Assembly: GCA_947382865.1 (NCBI GenBank)
Contig: CANDBF010000012.1
Coordinates: 1-41,342, forward strand
From: an uncultured Clostridia bacterium
GTDB taxonomy: Bacteria; Bacillota; Clostridia; Christensenellales; CAG-917
Direction of reading: 5' to 3'
DNA: 41,342 bases
The position numbers and the translations under genes were made by a program. How positions within the stretch are numbered: the stretch's first letter is position 1; every line of letters starts with the position of its first letter. Shown in pieces: positions 9,167 to 17,392 of the stretch. A model generated the notes under the pieces. That model did no database searches. It saw nothing but the letters and a program-made list of their open reading frames with translations, and was not told the origin of the DNA.

Positions 9167-11059
9167 TTACTTATTTTCTTTATATTCGGGTTTTAGGAAC
9201 ATAACCGAATTCTTGGGAATGTTCACCTTTATCGAATAAGGCTGACCGTGCGAGGGCTTCGCCGTTGCGCGGAACGAGGGTCTTCTCTCCTCCTCTCCGC
9301 CGTACTTTTTGAGCGCCGAGAAGAGCTCCGCCTTGTACGTCACGCCCTCGGGAACGCCCATAACGTATTTGAGCCTTTCCACGGGCGAGAAGTTGACAAT
9401 GCAAATCACGTACTCGCCGTCCGCCGCGCGACGCATAAAGGAAATTATGTTCTGGCTGTTGTCGTCGACAACTATCCACTTGAAGCCGTCGTAGCTGCAA
9501 TCGAGCTGCCAGAGCGATTTGTTTTCGAGGTAGAACTCGTTGAGGTCCTTGACGAATTTCTGGAAGGATTTATGCCTCGGATAGCCCAGCAAAAACCAAT
9601 CCAGCTGTTGGGAATAGTTCCACTCGATAAACTGCGCGAATTCTCCGCCCATAAAGGTGAGCTTCTTGCCGGGGTGACCTATCATGTATCCGTAGAAGGC
9701 TTTGAGCTCCTCGAACTTCTGGTCGTAATCTCCGGGGATTTTGTTTATCATGCTGCACTTGCCGTGCACGACCTCGTCGTGGGAAATGGGCAGAATGTAG
9801 TTCTCGCTGTACGCATAGGTTATCGCAAACGTAAGGTCGTTGTGATTGTCCTTTCTGAAAAACGGGTCGAGGGACAGATAGTGCAGACTGTCGTTCATCC
9901 AGCCCATATTCCATTTGAAATTGAAGCCCAATCCCCCGTCGTACGCGGGCTTGGTTATCATAGGATACGCCGTCGACTCCTCCGCAATCGTAAGCGCGCC
10001 GTGATACTTTGAGAGTATCGCGGTGTTCATCTGTCTTAGGAAGTCGCGCGCTTCGAGGTTGTAGTTGCCGCCGTACTTGTTGGCTTCCCACTCCCCGTCC
10101 TTTCTGCCGTAGTCGAGATAGAGCATGCTTGCAACCGCGTCGCAGCGTATGCCGTCGATGTGATACACGTCAAACCAGAACATTGCCGCCGATATAAGGA
10201 AGGATTTGACCTCGTTTTTGCCGAAGTCGTACACCTTCGTGCCCCACTCCTTATGCTCGCCCTTGCGAGGGTCGGCATATTCGTAAAGCGGCGTGCCGTC
10301 GAAGTTGCTAAGCCCGTGCTCGTCGCGCGGGAAATGCGCCAGCACCCAGTCGAGAATAATCCCTATTCCCGCCCTGTGGCAGCGGTCGACGAATTCCATA
10401 AAATCCTTGGGCGTACCGTAGCGGGAGGTCGGGGCGAACATACCCGTGACTTGATAGCCCCAGCTGCCCTCGAAGGGATACTCCGTAAGCGGCATAATCT
10501 CGATATGAGTGTAGCCCATCTTCTTGACGTAGGGGATGACCTCGTCCGCCATCGCCTTATAGTTGATGAAATTACCGTCCTCATATCTGCGCCAGCTTCC
10601 GAAATGCATTTCGTAAATGTTCATCGGGCTGCCGTAGGGATTGTAGTTCGCCCTGTCGCTCATCCATTTTTTATCCTTCCAGCGATAGCCCGAAAGGTCG
10701 TAGAGCTTGGACGCGTTTGCGGGAGCGGTCTCGAAGTGCAGCCCGTAGGGGTCGCACTTGAATACGGTCTTTCCGCTCTTGGAAGTCACCGCATACTTAT
10801 AATTGTCGTACTGTTTGAGACCGGCGATAAAAACCGTCCATATGCCGTCGGACGACGGCTTCATATAATTCGCGCCCGCATTCCAGTTGTTGAAATCGCC
10901 GACTATGCTTACGCTCTCGGCGTTGGGAGCCCAGACGGAAAAATACCAACCGTCCTCGCAGTTCTCCACGCCCTTGACGGGCGCAAACATCTTGTACGCC
11001 TGATAGTTCGTCCCCTCGTGAAACAGATAACACGCGTAGCTGTCTATGACCTTACTCAT
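9167..11059 (-). CDS. glgB: 1,4-alpha-glucan branching enzyme
   Basis: Cuts alpha-1,4 chains and re-attaches them by alpha-1,6 bonds, giving branched glycogen. An N-terminal CBM48 domain (VWAPNAESVSIVGDFNNW) is followed by a GH13 barrel. The nucleophile is Asp307 in GIRCDAVASM, the acid is Glu360 in IAEES, and the third acidic residue is in SHDEVVHGK. I start it at the ATG at 11059 (630 aa): a GGAGG lies just before it, inside an in-frame TTG-initiated extension of six codons. It is the first gene of the glgBCDA operon, behind the promoter at 11142-11170. Confidence 0.96.
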   Translation of the reverse strand: MSKVIDSYACYLFHEGTNYQAYKMFAPVKGVENCEDGWYFSVWAPNAESVSIVGDFNNWNAGANYMKPSSDGIWTVFIAGLKQYDNYKYAVTSKSGKTVFKCDPYGLHFETAPANASKLYDLSGYRWKDKKWMSDRANYNPYGSPMNIYEMHFGSWRRYEDGNFINYKAMADEVIPYVKKMGYTHIEIMPLTEYPFEGSWGYQVTGMFAPTSRYGTPKDFMEFVDRCHRAGIGIILDWVLAHFPRDEHGLSNFDGTPLYEYADPRKGEHKEWGTKVYDFGKNEVKSFLISAAMFWFDVYHIDGIRCDAVASMLYLDYGRKDGEWEANKYGGNYNLEARDFLRQMNTAILSKYHGALTIAEESTAYPMITKPAYDGGLGFNFKWNMGWMNDSLHYLSLDPFFRKDNHNDLTFAITYAYSENYILPISHDEVVHGKCSMINKIPGDYDQKFEELKAFYGYMIGHPGKKLTFMGGEFAQFIEWNYSQQLDWFLLGYPRHKSFQKFVKDLNEFYLENKSLWQLDCSYDGFKWIVVDDNSQNIISFMRRAADGEYVICIVNFSPVERLKYVMGVPEGVTYKAELFSALKKYGGEEERRPSFRATAKPSHGQPYSIKVNIPKNSVMFLKPEYKENK

Positions 11060-11141
11060 AAACCTCCAACTCAGCAACTTGAAAATTTACGTTCATATAA
11101 TTATCGTATTGCAGTTATGTAGTTAAATATACTTTGTAGCA

Positions 11142-11170
11142 ATTATAACAAAATAATCCGACGCGCACAA
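11142..11170 (-). promoter_or_regulatory. Sigma-A promoter of the glgBCDA operon
   Basis: Read on the minus strand: TTGTGC, 17-nt spacer, TATAAT. The -10 is an extended type (TGTTATAAT). It lies about 80 nt before the glgB ATG. Confidence 0.7.
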
Positions 11171-11199
11171 TAGATATGGTAAATTTTTGCAAAAATACA

Positions 11200-11219
11200 A
11201 AATTTGCAATTGCAAATTT
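11200..11219. promoter_or_regulatory. 20-bp perfect palindrome upstream of the glg promoter
   Basis: AAATTTGCAATTGCAAATTT is a perfect palindrome 30 nt upstream of the -35. Within 11181-11286 there are four more TTGCAA(A/T) or TTTTTGCAAA words on both strands. This could be an operator or activator site for the glycogen operon, or simply A/T-tract DNA. The gap 11078-11321 holds no gene. Confidence 0.4.
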
Positions 11220-11321
11220 GATAAATTTGTCAAAAATTGCAAAAATAATAAAAAATAAATTGCAAATTTGTGATTTTTTGCAAATCAAACGGAGCGAACG
11301 ATAAATTTTTCGGACGACGGT

Positions 11322-12104
11322 TCATTCATAACCTTTTTTGTCAATCCCTATAACCGCGCTTCCGCTTCCGCTCATAACGACGTATTCAAACTCATTTTTC
11401 ATAGAAGAAATAAGCTCGGCTATTTTCGGATTCAGCTTGACCGCCGAAACCGTCAAATCGTTTCTCAAAAATTGCAGCGCGCCGTAAACGCTGTCCGCTA
11501 TTGGCAAAGCGGCGTACTGTCCTTTATCGTTTTCGTCGAAAAGAGCGTAGCATTTCGCCGTATCCGAGCCGCCCTCCGCGATTCTCACGCAAATATCCTC
11601 GGGCACGTCGCAGTCGAGAGGAGAGACTCGCTCTCCCACTCCCTGCACTCTGCAAGCGCCGCCGTACAGCATACACGGCACGTCGCTCCCGAGAGAGAGC
11701 AGAAATCCGTCGTCGGCTTCGGCGCTGCCGCCAATGCTTTTCACATATCCTTTTACCGCTTTCAACGCCGCGACCACGCTCGCAGAGGAGCCTCCCAGCC
11801 CCGCGCCGAGCGGCACGCCTTTTTTAACGTTTATTATACCGCCCACGCCGAATTTTTCGGATATGATTTTCAGCTTGCGGTTGAAGAATTCCGCAAAAAG
11901 AGACGGTTTGAATGCGCAAAACTCCGCTTGAACGTCCCCGAGAGCTATGTTTTTCATATCCTTGCGCGGCGTAAATTCCGCCTCGTCGTAAAACCCGCGA
12001 TAGGGGCATACAATCATATCGAGGGTGTGCAAATTCCCTCTTTTGCCCGTCACGGCAAGAGACAGATTGATTTTTGCATATACACGGGCGACAATGCTTT
12101 CCAT
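11322..12104 (-). CDS. ispE: 4-diphosphocytidyl-2-C-methyl-D-erythritol kinase
   Basis: Phosphorylates CDP-methylerythritol in the non-mevalonate (MEP) isoprenoid pathway. A GHMP kinase of 260 residues, slightly shorter than the usual 280-290. The N-terminal AKINLSL and HTLDMI blocks, the ATP loop PLGAGLGGSSASVVAALKA, the GSDVPCMLYGG motif and the C-terminal MSGSGSAVIG loop are all present. There is no ribosome site before the ATG. A promoter-like sequence ends 7 nt before it (12112-12140), so the mRNA may be leaderless. It is divergent from the two-component operon. Confidence 0.93.
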   Translation of the reverse strand: MESIVARVYAKINLSLAVTGKRGNLHTLDMIVCPYRGFYDEAEFTPRKDMKNIALGDVQAEFCAFKPSLFAEFFNRKLKIISEKFGVGGIINVKKGVPLGAGLGGSSASVVAALKAVKGYVKSIGGSAEADDGFLLSLGSDVPCMLYGGACRVQGVGERVSPLDCDVPEDICVRIAEGGSDTAKCYALFDENDKGQYAALPIADSVYGALQFLRNDLTVSAVKLNPKIAELISSMKNEFEYVVMSGSGSAVIGIDKKGYE

Positions 12105-12111
12105 AGACCGA

Positions 12112-12140
12112 ATTTTAGCATAAGGCGAGAAGATTTACAA
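12112..12140 (-). promoter_or_regulatory. Promoter abutting the ispE start codon
   Basis: On the minus strand: TTGTAA, 17-nt spacer, TAAAAT, then 7 nt to the ispE ATG. The spacing places transcription start at or next to the start codon. Confidence 0.55.
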
Positions 12141-12177
12141 TAGTAACTCGGCAAAGAGTCAAAATTTCAAATTGGCG

Positions 12178-12206
12178 TTGAGAAAGACGCTAAAATATGA
12201 TATAAT
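12178..12206 (+). promoter_or_regulatory. Sigma-A promoter of the two-component operon
   Basis: TTGAGA, 17-nt spacer, TATAAT, 27 nt before the response-regulator ATG, which has its own GAGGTGG ribosome site. Confidence 0.7.
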
Positions 12207-12233
12207 CTACAAAACGATGAAGCGAGGTGGTCT

Positions 12234-12938
12234 ATGAACTTCAATATTTTGCTTGCCGAGGACGACGAGGATATCGTAAAACTGATAAAGCTGTATCTTG
12301 AAAACGACAGTTTCAATATCTTTTGGGCAAAAAACGGCGTCGAAGCTCTGGAAATATTCGGCAAGGAAAAGATTGACCTTGCGCTCGTCGATATTATGAT
12401 GCCTTGCATGAACGGCTATGAGCTCACAAAAAACATCAGAGCCAAAAGCAATATTCCTATCGTGATACTGTCGGCGGCGCATCTCGACAGCGATAAAATA
12501 CTCGGGCTCAATCTGGGCGCGGACGACTATCTCGTCAAGCCCTTCAATCCGCTCGAACTTATTGCGCGCATAAACGCGCAGCTGCGCAGGTTTTATCACC
12601 TCGGCAACGTCAATTCTCCCGGGGGCAACGAAGACGGCAAAATCGTCGTGGGCGACCTTACGCTAGATACCCATCAGCTCACGCTGGAAAAACGCGGACA
12701 GCCGATATCTCTCACCGCCACGGAATATAAAATCCTCGTTATGCTTATGAAATCCCCAGGCAGAGTTTTCACGAAAATGCAGATTTACGAGGAGGTCAAC
12801 GGCGATTACTACGTGACTGACGACAACACTATGATGGTGCATATCTCCAATCTCCGCGACAAAATCGAGGATGACGCAAAGAATCCGCGTTATATAAAGA
12901 CGGTCAGAGGACTGGGCTACAAAATCGAAAGGCAGTGA
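12234..12938 (+). CDS. Response regulator, OmpR/PhoB family
   Basis: DNA-binding half of a two-component system. Residues 1-120 form the receiver domain: acidic pocket AEDDED, phospho-acceptor Asp53 in LVDIMMPCMNG, and the conserved lysine in DDYLVKPFNPLEL. Residues 135-234 form the winged-helix DNA-binding domain, ending with the usual NPRYIKTVRGLGYKIE. At 234 residues it has the standard length. Its stop codon overlaps the GTG start of the sensor kinase, so the two are translationally coupled. The signal and target genes are not apparent; ispE lies divergently next to it. Confidence 0.95.
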   Translation: MNFNILLAEDDEDIVKLIKLYLENDSFNIFWAKNGVEALEIFGKEKIDLALVDIMMPCMNGYELTKNIRAKSNIPIVILSAAHLDSDKILGLNLGADDYLVKPFNPLELIARINAQLRRFYHLGNVNSPGGNEDGKIVVGDLTLDTHQLTLEKRGQPISLTATEYKILVMLMKSPGRVFTKMQIYEEVNGDYYVTDDNTMMVHISNLRDKIEDDAKNPRYIKTVRGLGYKIERQ

Positions 12939-14683
12939 AAGGCAAACGGGAAGAACAACGCATAATCGCCTGTGACGGCGAGCCGTGCGGCTCGGAAATC
13001 GAAGCCGCAGTTTCCTCTTCCCACGAAACGGAATCCGAATCGCAAACGGAGGCGACTCCCGCAAAAAAAAGCAGGCGCGGCGCGAGAAAGACGAAAAAGG
13101 CTACCGCCGTCGCGCATATAGACAACCGCAGCTTCCTTGCGCTTCTGATACGTTCCTTCGTTTCCTTTATGCTTATCACCGTTATTTCGGTGGGGCTTAT
13201 TTTTTTGATAGCGACTTGGGCGAGCAACCGCGATACTCTTCTGTTCAGAAAAAGCGTGATTTCAAGCTACGAGGATCTGCTTTCGCGGGGCAGGTTTTCC
13301 GAAATCCCCGTAAACAGAATATGCGGCGACGCGGGATGGCTCTGCGTGGTAAGCGAGCGCGGCGAATTTAAGTATTCTTCCGACGGGATTTTCAGAGAAT
13401 ACACGCTATCCGAGCTCGACTGCATTCAGAACTACGGCAACGAGGACATAATCACTCTTCAAAGTTTCAAAATGCCCAACGGGGACTACAACCGCCTTAT
13501 CTCCCGCGTACCCTCCGACAAAAGCGGCTCCACGCAATATATACTTTTGGATTCGGATTTGAAAATCATATCCAACTCGATTATAACCACCAAAACGCAG
13601 TTTACCGAGCAGGAGCTCGACCTTTACACCTACAACACGCGCCACAACGGATACGTCATCGAAAAATTTTATTTCTCGCAGGGCGACGACGGCTTTTATG
13701 CGATTTGTTACGACACCAACAACGAGGAAGGCGTAACGCCTTACGTATTTTTGATTATATTCATCTTGGGCGTAGTCGCTCTGCTTATGGCGATGCTTGC
13801 GATTTATATAAGGTATATAAACAAACACGTGCAAAGACCGCTTAAAGCGCTGGGCACCGAGATGACCGAATTCGCCAAAAACGGATACCGCAAGCAGCTG
13901 ACGTATATCGGATTGAAGGAATTCGAGCAGCTGACGGACAGCTTCAACGAAATGGTGACCCTGCTCGACGCGTCCGAAAAACAGCGTACCGCGCTCGAAC
14001 AGGACAGACAGCGTATGCTCGCGGGTCTGTCGCACGACCTCAAAACGCCTATTACAGTCATACAGGGCTTTTCCAAGGCGATGAGAGACGGGCTCGTCAG
14101 CGATGACGAAAAGCAAAAATATCTCAATCTTATCCTCAGCAAGTCCGAGAGCATGGGCGTGCTCATCAACGGATTTTACGAATACAGCAAGCTCGACCAC
14201 CCCGATTTCAAGCTCACTCTCGAAGACATCGATATCGCGGAGCTTATCCGCACCTATCTCGCAGGCAGATATGACGAGTTTGAATTGCAGGGTTTCAACC
14301 TCGACGTGGATATAGCGGAAGAACAACTCGTTTGCAGCGTTGACAAAGGTCAGCTTATCCGCGTATGGGAAAACCTGATTGGAAACTTCTTCAAATACAC
14401 CCCGTCGGGCTCTACTCTGTACGTAAGGCTCACGAAGAAAGAAAACGAAACGCTTATAATATTCGCCGACAACGGAGCGGGCATTCCCGAGGATTTGAGC
14501 GAGGATATATTCGCGCCATTTGTAGTAGCCGAGCAATCCAGAAACAAACAGGGCTCGGGACTTGGGCTTGCCGTCTGTAAAAAAATCATAACCGCCCACG
14601 GCGGCAGCATATCGCTTTGCAAATCGGATATAGAAAACTGCAAAACGCAGTTCGAGATAGTTTTGCCGTTGAAGAAAGCGTAA
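12935..14683 (+). CDS. Sensor histidine kinase
   Basis: Membrane kinase partner of the upstream regulator, 582 residues with a GTG start overlapping the regulator stop by 4 nt. A long charged cytoplasmic N-terminus (about 65 residues, rich in E, K and R) precedes the first membrane helix at about 70-92. An extracytoplasmic sensing region (93-268) and a second helix (about 270-293) follow, then HAMP, then HisKA with the phospho-histidine His367 in GLSHDLKTP, then HATPase with the N box (ENLIGNFFKYTP), G1 (DNGAGIP) and G2 (GSGLGLAVCKKI). The first 65 residues are longer than usual. The ligand is unknown. Confidence 0.94.
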   Translation: MKGKREEQRIIACDGEPCGSEIEAAVSSSHETESESQTEATPAKKSRRGARKTKKATAVAHIDNRSFLALLIRSFVSFMLITVISVGLIFLIATWASNRDTLLFRKSVISSYEDLLSRGRFSEIPVNRICGDAGWLCVVSERGEFKYSSDGIFREYTLSELDCIQNYGNEDIITLQSFKMPNGDYNRLISRVPSDKSGSTQYILLDSDLKIISNSIITTKTQFTEQELDLYTYNTRHNGYVIEKFYFSQGDDGFYAICYDTNNEEGVTPYVFLIIFILGVVALLMAMLAIYIRYINKHVQRPLKALGTEMTEFAKNGYRKQLTYIGLKEFEQLTDSFNEMVTLLDASEKQRTALEQDRQRMLAGLSHDLKTPITVIQGFSKAMRDGLVSDDEKQKYLNLILSKSESMGVLINGFYEYSKLDHPDFKLTLEDIDIAELIRTYLAGRYDEFELQGFNLDVDIAEEQLVCSVDKGQLIRVWENLIGNFFKYTPSGSTLYVRLTKKENETLIIFADNGAGIPEDLSEDIFAPFVVAEQSRNKQGSGLGLAVCKKIITAHGGSISLCKSDIENCKTQFEIVLPLKKA

Positions 14684-14705
14684 ACAAATTTTATATAAGA
14701 AAACA

Positions 14706-14924
14706 TTAATATAGTTTTCTGCCGTCTTCTGTCTCCATTCCTAAAATATAATCCGAACTTTCCTTAAAATACTTACTTATTCTAATTAACATTTCTGTGC
14801 TAAGGTCTAAAAACTCAGTTTCATATTTACTTACAGTTTTTTGCGTTATGCCTAAATTCTCAGCCAACTGTTGTTGAGTAAGTCCCTGTCTGATTCTACA
14901 TTCTCTTATTCGCTTTCCGTACAT
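14706..14924 (-). CDS. Small HTH (XRE family) DNA-binding protein
   Basis: 72 residues from the ATG at 14924, which has an AGGTGG site 3 nt upstream; an earlier in-frame ATG at 14954 has none. The helix-turn-helix covers residues 8-60 (QGLTQQQLAENLGITQKTVS), the classic Cro/CI fold. No other domain is present. It lies divergent from a small cysteine gene in a stretch that is more AT-rich than its surroundings and is followed by repeats, so the island may be of mobile origin. It probably represses itself through the dyad at 14986-15009. Confidence 0.85.
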   Translation of the reverse strand: MYGKRIRECRIRQGLTQQQLAENLGITQKTVSKYETEFLDLSTEMLIRISKYFKESSDYILGMETEDGRKLY

Positions 14925-14985
14925 AAGCCACCTAATATAAAATTGATATTCCAAAATGGAGATTTATTGTAGACTTACTCCAAAT

Positions 14986-15009
14986 TTGAGTATACCGTAT
15001 ATACGTTCT
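14986..15009. promoter_or_regulatory. Dyad upstream of the HTH gene, candidate operator
   Basis: Contains the 10-bp palindrome CGTATATACG (14996-15005), with TTGAG before it and TTCTC after it, between the divergent HTH and cysteine genes. The word AGTATACCG is shared with the operator region of the other HTH gene (31072-31080). Confidence 0.35.
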
Positions 15010-15078
15010 CAATATTTGAATATCAATGAAAACTATCAATAATAGCCTAAATATGCTATTTTCTAAAAACCGGATAGA

Positions 15079-15294
15079 ATGAAAATGTTAGTTTACGAAA
15101 AATGCCTGTCTTGTAAATATTATAAGAGCACTACATTATCAGCGGCACAGGCTTTAAGCCTATTCGGTCATTGTGTAAATAAAAAACTGATAAACTATCA
15201 CAAACGCAATCCTTATGCCTTACAGGAAAACTGCGATAAGCGGGAAGATAACGGCTCCGTAAAAGAAGCCCGACATAAAAGTATAACGGCATAA
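15079..15294 (+). CDS. Hypothetical small cysteine protein
   Basis: 71 residues with CLSCKYY near the N-terminus and two further cysteines (GHCVNK, ENCDKRE), a spacing that could bind one metal ion. A weak GGATAG lies 5 nt before the ATG. It is divergent from the XRE regulator in the AT-rich island, and the pair may form a small regulated unit. I do not recognise the family. Confidence 0.5.
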   Translation: MKMLVYEKCLSCKYYKSTTLSAAQALSLFGHCVNKKLINYHKRNPYALQENCDKREDNGSVKEARHKSITA

Positions 15295-15302
15295 TCGAAT
15301 TT

Positions 15303-15446
15303 ATGCGCGAACACTTACATCAGATTGTAAAAATTTTGGAGATTGAAAAAGGCGCCCCTACTCTATCGACATCGGAACTTTGGAAGAATAACGGAGAAAC
15401 ATTTCATCTCCTGCGCAAATACAGTCTAGTGCGCAAACATTATTAA
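15303..15446 (+). CDS. Hypothetical 47-residue ORF
   Basis: Begins MREHLHQIVKILEIEK and ends LLRKYSLVRKHY. It starts 8 nt after the stop of the previous small gene, without a clear ribosome site. It could be translated by coupling, be the remains of a larger gene, or be chance. Confidence 0.25.
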   Translation: MREHLHQIVKILEIEKGAPTLSTSELWKNNGETFHLLRKYSLVRKHY

Positions 15447-15486
15447 GATCACAAACTCGCTTGTATATAAAAGCTACCCAAGCCAT

Positions 15487-15545
15487 GTAAAAACGCGATA
15501 TCGAGATATCTCGCATAACACATTAGCTCGATAAATCGTTTTTAC
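15487..15545. repeat. Short hairpin with the same terminal arms as the long repeat
   Basis: Left arm GTAAAAACGCGATATCGAG (15487-15505), right arm CTCGATAAATCGTTTTTAC (15527-15545): 15 of 19 positions pair. The arms resemble the ends of the 126-nt hairpin (GTAAAACCGCG-TATTGAG), but the inner stem and conserved tip are missing, so this looks like an internally deleted form. Confidence 0.5.
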
Positions 15546-15574
15546 GTTTGTCTGGCTGTGATTGGATGTGCATC

Positions 15575-15681
15575 CTATCAAGCTGAGGGTGACGTGGTCT
15601 AAGAGGGGTGCGCGCCGGGGCGTTCGCCCTGCGAGCACTATCAGTCTCTTGAATAAGTGTACGTCGTGCTCCACTTTTCAA
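15575..15681 (+). repeat. Dispersed repeat block B, copy near lysS
   Basis: Shares TATCAAGCTGAGGGTGACG and the following TGGTCT (15577-15600) with 26436-26460, the word GGGGCGTTCGCCCTGCGA with 26893-26910, and CAGTCTCTTGAA with CGTCGTG-TCCAC at the right. It lies directly before the long hairpin, the same order as at 26434-27093. Confidence 0.65.
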
Positions 15682-15709
15682 ACTATTTTCAAAAACGCTT
15701 AACTAATAT

Positions 15710-15836
15710 CAAATACGCGAGAATTTGCGTTCAGACAAGGAAAAGGCTCTTTTGCAAACCGCCTAACGTACTGACGTACGTGACGGTGAACAAAAGTGCC
15801 TTTGACACAGTATCAACACAAATTATCGCGTATTTG
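15710..15836. repeat. Covarying hairpin repeat, copy 1 (lysS end)
   Basis: Outer arms CAAATACGCGAGAATTTG (15710-15727) and CAAATTATCGCGTATTTG (15819-15836) pair at 17 of 18 positions. Inner arms AAAGGCTCTTTTG (15742-15754) and CAAAAGTGCCTTT (15791-15803) pair at 12 of 13. The tip 15757-15786 is identical over 30 nt to 27015-27044. The lysS stop codon (15823-15825) lies in the right arm. Confidence 0.85.
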
Positions 15837-17328
15837 TCGGGCGCATGGTGGGGAACAAAAGCACATCCCTAATCGACGCCGAATCCGTAAGGAACATAAC
15901 CATCCTGTCTATGCCTATACCGATGCCGCCCGTGGGGGGCATTCCGTATTCCAGCGCGGTGCAGAAATCCTCGTCATATGGCTGGGCTTCATCGTCGCCC
16001 TTGGCTTTTGCAAGCATCTGCTGCTCGAAGCGCGACCTTTGGTCGATGGGGTCATTCAGCTCGCTGAACGCATTTCCGCCCTCGCTGGCGCAGATGAAAA
16101 ATTCAAACCTTTCCGTAAGCCTCGGGTCGGAGGGCTTGCGCTTGGCAAGCGGGCTGACCTCTACGGGATAGTCCGTAATAAACACGGGACCTATGAGCTT
16201 ATCCTCCACAAAGCAGTCGAACACCTTGTAGAGCGCGTTGCCCCAGCTTACGTCCGCGGGCAGCTCGAGCCCCAATCCGTTTGCCTTTTCGATAAGCTCG
16301 GCAAGCGGCTGATTGTCGAAATCCAGTCCCGTATACTTTTTTACCGCCTCAACCATGGTCAGTCTTTCCCACGGGGTCGTGAGGTCGAGAGGCTGTCCCT
16401 GATACTCTATTTGCAGGCTTCCGCACACCTTCATCGCCGCCGCACTGAACAGCTCCTCGGCAATGTTCATCATATCCTTATAATCCGCATAAGCCTGATA
16501 CAACTCTATGGTGGTGAATTCGGGATTGTGCTTGGGGTCCATGCCCTCGTTGCGGAACTGTCTGCCTATTTCGTACACCTTGTCGAAGCCGCCCACGATA
16601 CAGCGCTTCAAATGCAGCTCCGTCGCGATACGCATATACATATCAATATCCAGCGTATTGTGATGTGTGACGAAGGGTCTGGCGTTCGCACCGCCCGCGA
16701 GCGTATTGAGAATGGGCGTTTCCACCTCTATAAAGCCCTTTTTGTCGAGCACCTCGCGGATAGTGGATATTATTTTGCTGCGCTTGATGAAAACTTCCTT
16801 GACCTCGGGGTTTGCAATCAAATCCACGTAACGCTGACGGTAGCGGAGCTCCGTATCTCTGAGCCCGTGATACTTTTCGGGAAGGGGCAACAGAGATTTG
16901 GAAAGCAGAACCGCTTTTTTGACGTGTATGGAGATTTCACCCATTTTGGTGGTGAAAACCGTGCCCTCTATGCCGATGATATCGCCGACGTCCCATTTTT
17001 TGAACGCCTGATACTCCTCGACACCCATGTCGTCGCGGCTGAAATAGCCCTGTATCCTCCCGTCGCAGTCGAGAATATGCCCGAAGCTCGCCTTGCCCAT
17101 AATGCGCTTGGAAACCAAACGCCCCGCAACGCTCGCCGTCCTGCCTTCCCACTTTTCATATTGGTTCAACACTTCGCCGGCGGTGGCGGTCCTTGCGTAC
17201 GAGGTAAGCTCGTAAGGATTTTCGCCCTTGGCGGAAAGCTCCGCAAGTTTGTCCAATCTGACTTTGCGCACCTCGCTCGCGTCCTGCTCGGGACTCGGAG
17301 GGGCGGAATTTATCTGTTCTTCACTCAT
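15823..17328 (-). CDS. lysS: Lysine--tRNA ligase (class II)
   Basis: Charges tRNA-Lys. 501 residues, the normal length. The N-terminal OB-fold anticodon domain covers about residues 50-160 and the class II catalytic domain follows. Motif 2 is seen as [18 protein letters not shown] and motif 3 as [16 protein letters not shown], and the end [13 protein letters not shown] is typical. The protein has two extra residues (TR) after PTN, encoded by the arm of the hairpin repeat that supplies the stop codon. It lies 64 nt after greA, the common Firmicutes greA-lysS pairing. The ATG has only a weak ribosome site. Confidence 0.96.
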   Translation of the reverse strand: MSEEQINSAPPSPEQDASEVRKVRLDKLAELSAKGENPYELTSYARTATAGEVLNQYEKWEGRTASVAGRLVSKRIMGKASFGHILDCDGRIQGYFSRDDMGVEEYQAFKKWDVGDIIGIEGTVFTTKMGEISIHVKKAVLLSKSLLPLPEKYHGLRDTELRYRQRYVDLIANPEVKEVFIKRSKIISTIREVLDKKGFIEVETPILNTLAGGANARPFVTHHNTLDIDMYMRIATELHLKRCIVGGFDKVYEIGRQFRNEGMDPKHNPEFTTIELYQAYADYKDMMNIAEELFSAAAMKVCGSLQIEYQGQPLDLTTPWERLTMVEAVKKYTGLDFDNQPLAELIEKANGLGLELPADVSWGNALYKVFDCFVEDKLIGPVFITDYPVEVSPLAKRKPSDPRLTERFEFFICASEGGNAFSELNDPIDQRSRFEQQMLAKAKGDDEAQPYDEDFCTALEYGMPPTGGIGIGIDRMVMFLTDSASIRDVLLFPTMRPTNTR

Positions 17329-17392
17329 AACCGTTCACAAAATCCGCGCTCTTAAAGCGCATCTGGTATAATAGAGCAAAATTCTCTATGTA

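Noticed and set aside
11161..11290. AT-rich stretch with repeated words as a replication origin
   Set aside because: No DnaA boxes (TTATCCACA type) and no dnaA or dnaN nearby; it fits a promoter region better.
14706..15446. The AT-rich island as a prophage or integrative element
   Set aside because: Only a small regulator and two tiny ORFs are present; there is no integrase, no att repeats and no structural gene.
15757..15786. The word GCCTAAC in the hairpin tip as part of an integron attC site
   Set aside because: No matching GTTRRRY site is present on the opposite arm, and there is no integrase or cassette array.
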